In this document: piece after piece, positions 1 through 5,974 of the stretch
How the letters are laid out: each line of letters starts with the position of its first letter
Numbering within the stretch: the first letter of the stretch is position 1
Source of the DNA: JAUXFK01 sp034189035
GTDB taxonomy: Bacteria > Desulfobacterota > UBA8473
Direction of reading: 5' to 3'
NCBI GenBank assembly: GCA_034189035.1
Contig: JAXHVA010000138.1
Location: 1 to 9,504, forward strand
DNA length: 9,504 bases
Made by a program: the position numbers and the translations under genes
Notes under the pieces: generated by a model
Told to the model about the DNA's origin: nothing
The model's input: only the letters and a program-made list of their open reading frames with translations
The model's database searches: none

Positions 1-49
1 GTAATGTGAAGTTTTCAAATTCAAGTTGCTTTTCTGAGCGTCTGTACAT
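1..49 (-). CDS. Transposase, N-terminal fragment (runs off the left edge)
   Basis: An ATG at 49-47 on the minus strand opens 16 codons reading MYRRSEKQLEFENFTL before the window ends. The pattern M-Y-R-[RK]-x-x-K-Q-L-x-[FL]-E-[ND]-F is, from memory, how many IS1182/IS5-like DDE transposases begin, so I read this as the start of an insertion-sequence transposase pointing out of the window. No strong Shine-Dalgarno is visible. With so few residues the family is uncertain; the call rests on the N-terminal motif and on a plausible IS end about 120 bases upstream. Confidence 0.45.
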   Translation of the reverse strand, partial: MYRRSEKQLEFENFTL

Positions 50-150
50 GATTTTTTCGCCGATTGGTGCAAGGGTTTTTGAAGAAACATGCAAAATTGC
101 TTGCACTTTCGGCCAACCTATTAACACATATAAATAAATATAACACATTA

Positions 151-168
151 ACCCTTATTCAGCAGGCC
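151..168. repeat. Possible outer end of the left insertion sequence
   Basis: ACCCTTATTCAGCAGGCC lies about 100 bases upstream of the transposase start, where an IS terminal inverted repeat is expected. It resembles the GGCCTGTTG-type termini I associate with IS1182-like elements when read from the outside inward. The partner repeat is outside the window, so the boundary is inferred and the end could be some bases either way. Confidence 0.25.
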
Positions 169-513
169 TTATTTACATGGGAAAAATAGCAGACCTGTCA
201 ATACTCTTGCTACCAGCGGTTATCACCTTCGGCTGAAGAGCATCGTTTGGCTTAAGAGGAAAGTTCTGAAAACCCAAAATGTCTTGATACAATCAATAAA
301 TGATAACGCACTGAAAACATATTGTCCAAACAGCATAAGGAAGGTTGTCGAAGGGAAAGCCGGACATCCAGTGAAAACTGCCTTCATGCAGCATTTTACA
401 CTTGTACAATTTTCGGTACATGAGGAGATCATTATGCGGACTTTCTTTATGAGGGATTTAAGAAAAAATTTACAGAACAATATTACATCAAGAGAAAAAG
501 CCGTTGCAGAACT
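169..513. other. Gene-poor stretch between the left IS and the operon end
   Basis: No gene is supported here. The minus-strand frame over 223-480 encodes a Cys/Phe-rich peptide with no recognisable motif. On the plus strand an ATG at 434 follows GAGGAG and opens 44 codons to 568, ending inside the 3' end of the convergent flavoprotein gene. Its segment ITSREKAVAELYLL faintly resembles the first helix of a LuxR-type HTH, but the motif breaks off, so at most it is a gene remnant. An inverted repeat TGTAC/GTACA lies at 403-407 and 416-420. I see no convincing intrinsic terminator for the operon: a 5-bp stem (CCTCT/AGAGG) at its 3' end is not directly followed by a T-run. Confidence 0.4.
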
Positions 514-1497
514 CTACCTCTTGATTATACCAGAGGCATCGTTGGAAAGACGTTTTATAATATCTTGATACCCATCTATAAGCCTTTGCACCACACAAGC
601 TGCTGGGATAATGTCATTTATCATACCTGCTGCTGCGCCACAATAGGCCTCACCTTTTATCAGGTCGCCTTCTACTTGACCGGTCCTTGCACGGCTGTAA
701 CCGAGATACTCTCTGATCTCATCAGCAGATGCCCCTGATTCTTCGAGTTTCAAAAGGTCCTTTGAGAATTCTGTATTGAGACTTCGCGTAGGAAGTAACC
801 TCCGACATGTTATCACTGTATCCGAATCTTTTGCTTCCAATATCGCGTTTTTGTATTTCGAACTGGCAATATTTTCCTCAACAGCGATAAACCGGGTGCC
901 CAACTGTACACCATCCGCACCGAGTGCAATTGCTGCTGCAAGCCCTCTCGCATCTGCGATACCTCCAGCTGCAATAACCGGGATAGAGACGGCATCTACA
1001 ACCTGAGGGATCAATGGAAACAAGGGCAGTTCATCGATTCCATTATGACCCCCGGCTTCCACTCCCTCAGTAATCACACCATCTACATCTGAAGCCTCTG
1101 CTATCTTTGCCTGTCTTACAGAGCTTACCACATGGAGCACTTTTATTCCCTCCAGATGGAGCAGCTCTGTAAAGAGGGCAGGATTTCCTGCAGCCGTGAC
1201 AACGATCTGCACCTTTTCCTTAAGGATAATATCTATGAGCACGCCGCTGTATTGTAGATCGAGAGGAATATTGACACCAAAAGGTCTCTGTGTCAGGGCC
1301 TTTGTCCGATTGATTTGCTCTTTTAGATTCTGAGACGAATCTCCATGACGCTCCATTCCTGCAAGCGGACTAATGATGCCTAAAGCCCCAGCATTCGAAA
1401 CTGCTGCAGCGAGTTCAGCAGTGGCTATCCAGAGCATTCCACCTTGAAAGATTGGATAATCGATTTCAAGCAGATTACAGATACGCGTTCTTTTCAT
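514..1497 (-). CDS. Nitronate monooxygenase / FabK-like FMN oxidoreductase (copy 2, operon-distal)
   Basis: A 327-residue TIM-barrel flavoprotein of the NMO/2-nitropropane dioxygenase/FabK family. Visible motifs are YPIFQGGM (14-21) at the first strand, EGVEAGGHNG (144-153) with the conserved active-site His151, AAGGIADARG (176-185), and the FMN-phosphate loop LGADGVQLGTRF (192-203). CGAAAGMINDIIPA (286-299) closes the domain. Family members use FMN to oxidise nitronates or to reduce enoyl thioesters with NAD(P)H. In an acyl-CoA operon an enoyl-thioester redox role is more likely than detoxification, but that is inference. AAAGG about 7 nt upstream supports the ATG. The gene lies 36 bases after the TPR gene and is last in the operon. 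It is a paralogue of the gene at 6824-7834: both begin MKRTRIC and share the barrel motifs, but they diverge at residues 45-110. Confidence 0.88.
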   Translation of the reverse strand: MKRTRICNLLEIDYPIFQGGMLWIATAELAAAVSNAGALGIISPLAGMERHGDSSQNLKEQINRTKALTQRPFGVNIPLDLQYSGVLIDIILKEKVQIVVTAAGNPALFTELLHLEGIKVLHVVSSVRQAKIAEASDVDGVITEGVEAGGHNGIDELPLFPLIPQVVDAVSIPVIAAGGIADARGLAAAIALGADGVQLGTRFIAVEENIASSKYKNAILEAKDSDTVITCRRLLPTRSLNTEFSKDLLKLEESGASADEIREYLGYSRARTGQVEGDLIKGEAYCGAAAGMINDIIPAACVVQRLIDGYQDIIKRLSNDASGIIKR

Positions 1498-1533
1498 AAT
1501 GTTACCTTTCGGTTCTCCGATGGATATATTTTT

Positions 1534-2250
1534 CTATGGATCAAGGCCTCTTGAGGACGAACCTCCCTTCTTTTCTGTTTCAATCTTTTCCTGAAGGATA
1601 AGTTTATTAAGATAGACCTTTTCATATTGAGGATTCAGGTGAATGGCCATATCATAACATCTTAATGCTTCATGATAATCCCCCATAACGAAGAGTGCAC
1701 TTCCCTGACTGTTGTAGATATCGGCAACCAGTTCCTTGTCTCCCCACTTTACCCTTGACGGATTATCTAGATGCCCCTTGTAATCGAATCCATTGGGCAA
1801 GATATTTTCCACATCAATCTTGGATTCTCCTTGTAAAATCAGGGTAAGTACATGCGGACCGATTTCAAAGGCATGTTCCAGGTAGAGTGTCTTTGCAGGT
1901 ATACCCATCCTGTGAAGAAGAAGATTGTAAAGAAGGGTCAGGCCGAGGCAATTCCCGGGTGTCTGGCTTTCCTGACTGATATGAATATCGATTACATTGT
2001 TCAGCCTGAATTGTCCATTCGGTTTGTAGCGTGCTGGTCTCTCTATCCAGAGAGATTCGAAGAGGGCTTTTGCTCTGCTTACAGGGCTATGAAGATTCTT
2101 GAGCTTTATGACGTGTCTATTGAACAGATCGTCAAGCTTCGCCGAATATTCAGCCAACAGCTTATCTTCTCTAATTCCCGAGGCGATTAGAGCCTCTGTT
2201 TCAAGGAAAAACACGGTGTGGTTAATGATTGTCTCTTCATGATATTGCAT
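1534..2250 (-). CDS. SirB1-like transglutaminase-fold protein with C-terminal TPR
   Basis: A 238-residue soluble protein. The centre carries a papain/transglutaminase-like core: GNCLGLTLLYNLLLHRMGIP (99-118) with candidate nucleophile Cys101, His133 in GPHVL, and Asp146 in KIDVEN, giving the Cys-His-Asp order of SirB1-like and transglutaminase-like domains. A tetratricopeptide repeat follows at about 175-210 (SQGSALFVMGDYHEAL then CYDMAIHLNP), and the tail is polar. SirB1-family proteins often pair this fold with a C-terminal TPR, and their biochemical role is poorly known. Nothing here suggests acyl-CoA catalysis, so it may be a processing, binding or assembly factor. It starts 27 bases after the hydrolase stop with no clear Shine-Dalgarno, and a 30-base imperfect hairpin covers its start codon. 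The family call is good; the function is unknown. Confidence 0.8.
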   Translation of the reverse strand: MQYHEETIINHTVFFLETEALIASGIREDKLLAEYSAKLDDLFNRHVIKLKNLHSPVSRAKALFESLWIERPARYKPNGQFRLNNVIDIHISQESQTPGNCLGLTLLYNLLLHRMGIPAKTLYLEHAFEIGPHVLTLILQGESKIDVENILPNGFDYKGHLDNPSRVKWGDKELVADIYNSQGSALFVMGDYHEALRCYDMAIHLNPQYEKVYLNKLILQEKIETEKKGGSSSRGLDP

Positions 2251-2270
2251 ATCTAAAGATAGACAATATC
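2241..2270 (-). promoter_or_regulatory. Imperfect hairpin covering the start codon of the TPR gene
   Basis: GATATTG (2241-2247) pairs with CAATATC (2264-2270). Inside it TATCT (2250-2254) pairs with AGATA (2257-2261) around an AA loop, with a 2+2 mismatch between the stems, giving 12 base pairs over 30 bases. The ATG of the transglutaminase-fold gene (2250-2248) lies in it, and no Shine-Dalgarno is evident. In RNA this could mask initiation and make translation depend on coupling to the upstream hydrolase gene. As DNA it could be an operator. Confidence 0.4.
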
Positions 2271-2277
2271 GTGCAGG

Positions 2278-3111
2278 TCAATGATTGAGGAAATCCAAAA
2301 TCACCTTTTTAAAGGCTTCTGGGTTCTCCTGCACTGGCATATGGGTGGCCTGTGGTATTTCGATATATTTTGCGTCCGGGATGACTCTACTCATCTTCAT
2401 GGCATCCTCTTTGGAAAGAAAGGGACTCTCCTCTCCTCGTACCACCAAAGTTTGACAGGTGATATTTTCCATGAAAGGCCAAAGATCCTCGACAATGTAG
2501 CCGTTTTGCTGAGACTGTTGCCTCATTCGAATATCGTCTCTGGGGACAAAGCTCCCATCAGACATCTCTTTGAAGCTATAACCTGCCATCTGAAGGCATA
2601 TCTCATCTGATAGATACGGATATACACTTTGAGCCACATCAACCAGTTCATTCAGAGACCTGACTTTTTGGGGAAGATTGTCGAGAATTTGCTTTAATGC
2701 ATCACTTGCCATAGGACTATTTCCCGGCCGAGCATCCACCAGGACAAGCCGTTCTATGTTCAAGGGGAGGCAGGATGTGTAAAACAGAGCATTTCGACCT
2801 CCCATTGAGTGCCCTATTAGAATCAGGCTTTTCATATTCAATGTATCGATAAAACGGGCGATATCCGAGAAATGGTCGTCAAGAGTATAGGACGGATCAC
2901 TAGGCCATTGGCTCTCCCCGTGTCCTCTTTGATCCAGGGCAACTATATGGAAACGAGCCCTGAAACTCAAGGCAAAGTTATCCCATGCATGCGCGCAAGA
3001 CATAAAGCCGTGAAGGAGTAACATGGGTTGTGATTTGCAATTTCCCCAGTCAAGATAATGCAGTTGAAGCCCATTAATATCCAGATACTTGTCTTTTGGC
3101 TTCTTATGCAT
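2278..3111 (-). CDS. Alpha/beta-fold hydrolase
   Basis: A 277-residue cytoplasmic alpha/beta hydrolase of normal family length, with no signal peptide. LLLHGFMSCAHAWD (31-44) carries the HG oxyanion motif. LDQRGHGES (59-67) is the usual strand-4 turn. GHSMGG (100-105) is the nucleophile elbow with Ser102. ATHMPVQENPEAF (255-267) carries the catalytic His257. The acid is probably Asp127 in LVDARPG or a Glu in VVRGEESPFLS (223-233). The superfamily includes esterases, thioesterases, enol-lactonases and C-C hydrolases, and the sequence does not choose between them. In this operon, hydrolysis of a CoA ester or ring cleavage of an intermediate fits best (inference). The nearest AGGA is about 18 bases upstream of the ATG, so initiation is weak or the start is misplaced. 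Confidence 0.88.
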   Translation of the reverse strand: MHKKPKDKYLDINGLQLHYLDWGNCKSQPMLLLHGFMSCAHAWDNFALSFRARFHIVALDQRGHGESQWPSDPSYTLDDHFSDIARFIDTLNMKSLILIGHSMGGRNALFYTSCLPLNIERLVLVDARPGNSPMASDALKQILDNLPQKVRSLNELVDVAQSVYPYLSDEICLQMAGYSFKEMSDGSFVPRDDIRMRQQSQQNGYIVEDLWPFMENITCQTLVVRGEESPFLSKEDAMKMSRVIPDAKYIEIPQATHMPVQENPEAFKKVILDFLNH

Positions 3112-3142
3112 ACAAACCGATTTATTCCTGTGCGTACCGATG

Positions 3143-3159
3143 CCTCCTTTAAAAGGAGG
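3143..3159 (-). promoter_or_regulatory. SD/anti-SD palindrome in the hydrolase leader
   Basis: CCTCCTTTAAAAGGAGG has 8-base arms around a single central base. On the transcribed minus strand the 3' arm is an ideal Shine-Dalgarno (AAAGGAGG) and the 5' arm is the anti-SD sequence, so the element can pair with itself. It lies 31 bases upstream of the hydrolase ATG, too far to serve as its ribosome site. No U-run follows, so it is not a standard terminator. It may mark an RNA-processing or regulatory site. Confidence 0.35.
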
Positions 3160-3192
3160 GAAAATTATAAATGATTAGGTTCGCCTCATATA

Positions 3193-3333
3193 TCAATCAG
3201 ACGAGGCCAGGGGCTTCGGCTCCTGAATTTCCATTTCTTTTTCACAACATACAGGGTTGCCTTCACCGGCTTTTGTACACAGTACCTGTGTACCACATGC
3301 CTCGCACTGATACCTTTTTCCAAGTTGACTCAT
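3193..3333 (-). CDS. Desulforedoxin-like iron microprotein (second of tandem pair)
   Basis: A 46-residue protein beginning MSQLGKRYQCEACG, with Cys10, Cys13, Cys29 and Cys30. This C-X2-C-X15-C-C spacing is that of Desulfovibrio gigas desulforedoxin and of the N-terminal domain of desulfoferrodoxin, which hold one Fe(S-Cys)4 centre per chain and dimerise. It should be a small cytoplasmic electron carrier or iron site. Oddities are an extra Cys19, CCEKEM in place of the usual CCGExM, and a 10-residue polar tail after the core. GGAGGTGA six bases before the ATG is the best ribosome site in the window, implying strong expression. It lies 35 bases after its paralogue; the 17-base segments encoding LGKRY differ at one position (3310-3326 versus 3462-3478), indicating duplication. 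Zinc binding is an alternative. Confidence 0.85.
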   Translation of the reverse strand: MSQLGKRYQCEACGTQVLCTKAGEGNPVCCEKEMEIQEPKPLASSD

Positions 3334-3339
3334 CGTCTG

Positions 3340-3347
3340 TCACCTCC
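3340..3347 (-). promoter_or_regulatory. Ribosome binding site of the second desulforedoxin-like gene
   Basis: On the minus strand the sequence is GGAGGTGA, then six bases, then ATG. This near-perfect anti-16S match at ideal spacing is what shows the 46-codon frame is a real, well-translated gene. Confidence 0.8.
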
Positions 3348-3368
3348 AAATTTTCAATATTACATAGG

Positions 3369-3488
3369 CTATTTTTTGAGTTCCATCGCTTCACCACAGC
3401 AGTAGAGTTTCCCATCGCCTCGACGGGTTACGATTAACTCTGAGCCACACTTTTTACACACATACCTTTTTCCGAGTTCGTTTGCCAT
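3369..3488 (-). CDS. Desulforedoxin-like iron microprotein (first of tandem pair)
   Basis: A 39-residue protein starting MANELGKRYVCKKCG and ending LYCCGEAMELKK. Cys11, Cys14, Cys30 and Cys31 give C-X2-C-X15-C-C, the desulforedoxin FeS4 ligand pattern, and the CCGExM turn is canonical. Length matches D. gigas desulforedoxin (36 residues) with almost no extra sequence, so this is a free-standing domain and not a fragment of desulfoferrodoxin; no superoxide-reductase domain follows. The probable role is one-electron transfer in the cytoplasm as a homodimer, or a heterodimer with the neighbouring paralogue. AAAGGAG lies 12 bases before the ATG, a long spacing. An in-frame TTG three codons upstream would add Met-Ser-Lys but sits too close to the site. 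It follows the ligase gene by 109 bases. The partner is unknown; the flavoproteins of the operon are candidates. Confidence 0.87.
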   Translation of the reverse strand: MANELGKRYVCKKCGSELIVTRRGDGKLYCCGEAMELKK

Positions 3489-3528
3489 TTTACTCAATAA
3501 CTCCTTTGCTCTTTTTCAGTACTGTTTA

Positions 3529-3541
3529 GCCTTTTAAAGGC
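3529..3541 (-). promoter_or_regulatory. Short palindrome upstream of the microprotein pair
   Basis: GCCTTTTAAAGGC has 6-base arms around one T and lies in the 109-base gap between the ligase stop and the first desulforedoxin-like gene. Its CTTT-N-AAAG core matches that of the palindrome at 3143-3159 on the other side of the pair. It has no adjoining T-run, so a terminator is unlikely. It could be a protein site or a processing hairpin that sets off the microprotein segment. Confidence 0.3.
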
Positions 3542-3597
3542 CGGTTTCTCTCGTCAAAAAAATAACTCTCAAATAATCGATATGAAACAGGGCCTTA

Positions 3598-5157
3598 TTA
3601 CCCCTGTCCATATTGTTCAACAAGCACCCTCTTTAAAAGCTTACCCATAGGATTACGGGGCAATGAATCGACGAAGATAACACCGGTTGGCCGCTTAAAT
3701 CCTGCAAGCTTCGGACGGCAGTACTCTATAATTTCCTCTGCTGTTGCTTCTTCGCCTTCTTTAAGCACGACGACAGCAAGGGGTTGTTGTCCCCATTCCG
3801 GATCATGAGCACCGATTATCGCTGCTTCCTCAACTTTGGGATAAGAATAGAGTACCTCTTCAACCTCTTCTGGAGAGATATTCTCCCCCCCCCGGATTAT
3901 CATGTCATCACCACGACCAGCCAGGTAAATATAAGCATCCTCATCCATCCATCCCATGTCTCCGGTATGCAACCAGCCATCATTTGAAATCAGGCCTGAG
4001 GACTTTTCCTCATCTCCCCAATACCCCTTTACAATTCGTGGGCCTCTGGCAGCAATCTCGCCCACCTCATTTGGAGGCAAAGCGTTTCCTTGCTCGTCAA
4101 TGATCTTAACTTCAACATCGGGCAATGGTCTTCCGATTGAAGAGGTAAGCCTCTTCAGCTTTTTCTCCTTCTCTTCTTCGGTTCCTTCTATAACATGGTC
4201 ATCAGGACCCAATGTAGTAATCGTCGAAGCGGTTTCTGTCTGACCAAATGCATTGATGAATTTCACCCATGGCATTAACTCTATTGCCTTTTTGATCACT
4301 TCAAAAGGCATGGAAGCCGCGCCATAAGTAATAACCTGAAGGCTCGATAAGTCATGTTTGGCAAAGTCCGGATTATCGATAACCCTCTTTAACATTGTAG
4401 GGACCAACATTGCCCGTGTTACCCCCTCTTTTTGAACGCTCTCAAGCCATTCCTTCACCTCAAACTGTTTCATCAACACCAGAGTTCGGCCACCATATAC
4501 AGCAGCCATTACTGCCTGCATACCGGCCACATGATACAAGGGGACAGTAAGCAGGTTTTTTTCCTCTATCTCAGGGGAGGCGGGTTCCACATTATCAAGA
4601 ATGTACACGGCAAACGAACTGTGACTCAATGGCACTCCCTTGGGACGGCCTGTAGTTCCTGCCGTATACATGAGGATTGTTGTATCTTCATCATCTATTT
4701 CACTGATATACTCATCTGGTGAGGAAAAATCGACTATATCCTCGTAATAACGCATCCCTTCAGTATCACTCTCAAACGAGATAGATTCCTTTACAGAAGG
4801 TAAATGAGGCAGGATGGTGTTTACAATATCTATATACCTCTTTCCCATCAACAGGATCTTGGCCTTTGCATTGTCAACCATATATTTAAGTTCATCTGCC
4901 TTTGCTCTGAAATTCAAGGGAACGAGAATCGCACCCAGCTTAGCGCAAGCAAAGTAGGACTCAATATACTGATTGCAATTCACCTGTATAATTCCGATTC
5001 GATCTCCTTTTTCCACACCCAGTTTGACTAGGCCATTGGCCAGTCTGTTGGCACGGTCGTTCAACTGAGAATATGTCCACCTTTTTCCCTCAAATACCAT
5101 ACAATCGCGCTCAGGGCATATCGCACTGGCTATACTCAAAAAATCCGTGGTGTTCAT
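3598..5157 (-). CDS. Acyl-CoA ligase (AMP-forming, ANL superfamily)
   Basis: A 519-residue adenylate-forming ligase of full length, making an acyl-AMP and then an acyl-CoA. Core motifs are in order: the ATP-binding loop MYTAGTTGRPKG (163-174), YGAASMP (278-284), FGQTETAS (304-311), the hinge region DGWLHTGDMGW (393-403) through GRGDDMIIRGGENISPEEVE (414-433), and the C-terminal catalytic Lys506 in NPMGKLLK. Medium-chain, aromatic and cyclic-acid ligases all share these, so the acid cannot be named. It is probably the entry enzyme of the pathway, in the cytoplasm. AAGGGAG about 6 bases before the ATG is a good ribosome site, and the gap to the upstream crotonase gene is 47 bases. A run of nine G on the coding strand (3893-3885) encodes the RGGEN motif and is a possible slippage site. 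Confidence 0.95.
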   Translation of the reverse strand: MNTTDFLSIASAICPERDCMVFEGKRWTYSQLNDRANRLANGLVKLGVEKGDRIGIIQVNCNQYIESYFACAKLGAILVPLNFRAKADELKYMVDNAKAKILLMGKRYIDIVNTILPHLPSVKESISFESDTEGMRYYEDIVDFSSPDEYISEIDDEDTTILMYTAGTTGRPKGVPLSHSSFAVYILDNVEPASPEIEEKNLLTVPLYHVAGMQAVMAAVYGGRTLVLMKQFEVKEWLESVQKEGVTRAMLVPTMLKRVIDNPDFAKHDLSSLQVITYGAASMPFEVIKKAIELMPWVKFINAFGQTETASTITTLGPDDHVIEGTEEEKEKKLKRLTSSIGRPLPDVEVKIIDEQGNALPPNEVGEIAARGPRIVKGYWGDEEKSSGLISNDGWLHTGDMGWMDEDAYIYLAGRGDDMIIRGGENISPEEVEEVLYSYPKVEEAAIIGAHDPEWGQQPLAVVVLKEGEEATAEEIIEYCRPKLAGFKRPTGVIFVDSLPRNPMGKLLKRVLVEQYGQG

Positions 5158-5204
5158 TTTTTCTCCCTTCTTAACCTCTTCTTTTTGGGAGTCTCTGTTA
5201 AGCG

Positions 5205-5951
5205 TTAGTCTTTACAACTCCCATGGCTCGCCACTGAAGCAACTTTACGGGCGAGCCTTTTTTCCAGCTCAAGACCCTGATCAAGGGCGATATCCAAGCC
5301 TCTATGCACCGCTTGTTTTGCACATCTGACTGCAAGTTGGTCAAAAGAAGCAATCTGTCCGGCCAGGGCTTTAGCTCTTTCTAAAAGTTTTTCCCTTCGC
5401 ACAACTTCATTGATCAATCCCACTTGGTAGGCCTGCTCAGCGTTAATCCATGGATCTGTAAGTAGCATCTCCAAGGCCTTTCCATATCCAATAACCCTTG
5501 GCAAGGTCTGGGTTCCGCCAGCCGCTGGAATGATGCCCAATCCTACTTCGGGCAAACCGAACCGGCTATCATCTGTGGCGATTCTGATGTCACAACAAAG
5601 TGCCATCTCTATACCAGAACCGAGTACATATCCATGAACCGCAGCAATAAGCGGTTGAGGAATACTTAAAAACAGGCCCCATATATCCCTCTCCCAACGA
5701 ACCTGTCTGGCAATTATAGGGGATGGTGACAAAAGAAAATCTTTGAGATCCGCCCCAGCACAGAATGCCTTTTCCCCTGCCCCTTTGAGTATGGCTACCC
5801 TGACTTCACAATCCTCTTTAATCGCATCGAGAACCTGGTAGAGTTCATCCCTCATCTGAATATTATAGACATTCAGAGCCCTTGGACGATTGAGAGTAAT
5901 ATACGCTATACTATCACTCTTTTCATAGATAATCGTAGAAAAATCGCTCAT
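5205..5951 (-). CDS. Enoyl-CoA hydratase/isomerase family protein (canonical crotonase active site)
   Basis: A 248-residue crotonase-fold enzyme, normal length. TLNRPRALN (19-27) is the N-terminal signature. CAGADLKD (64-71) and GSG (111-113) supply the oxyanion-hole amides. Glu115 in GIEMALCCDIRIA and Glu135 in FGLPEVGLGIIPAAGGTQ correspond to the two catalytic Glu of rat crotonase (E144, E164), so a true hydratase with syn addition of water to a trans-2-enoyl-CoA is plausible. The C-terminal helices include AEQAYQVGLINEVV (171-184). It starts 23 bases after the preceding crotonase stop, with no clear Shine-Dalgarno, so translational coupling is likely. The substrate may be linear or cyclic. 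The family assignment is secure; the specificity is not. Confidence 0.92.
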   Translation of the reverse strand: MSDFSTIIYEKSDSIAYITLNRPRALNVYNIQMRDELYQVLDAIKEDCEVRVAILKGAGEKAFCAGADLKDFLLSPSPIIARQVRWERDIWGLFLSIPQPLIAAVHGYVLGSGIEMALCCDIRIATDDSRFGLPEVGLGIIPAAGGTQTLPRVIGYGKALEMLLTDPWINAEQAYQVGLINEVVRREKLLERAKALAGQIASFDQLAVRCAKQAVHRGLDIALDQGLELEKRLARKVASVASHGSCKD

Positions 5952-5974
5952 TTGAATAATCGAAAATGAACCGC

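Noticed and set aside
223..480. Minus-strand 85-codon Cys/Phe-rich frame after the operon
   Set aside because: No motif, no good ribosome site, and composition like non-coding DNA.
1852..2190. Plus-strand open frame of 112 codons
   Set aside because: It is fully antisense to the transglutaminase-fold gene, and its peptide has no recognisable domain.
3171..3437. Plus-strand 88-codon frame in the gap between hydrolase and ligase
   Set aside because: It has no known motif and overlaps, on the opposite strand, the two desulforedoxin-like genes, which have clear Cys motifs and ribosome sites.
3541..3557. TTGACG near 3557-3552 as the -35 of a microprotein promoter
   Set aside because: No acceptable -10 lies at 16-18 bases; the nearest AT-rich hexamers are at the wrong distance.
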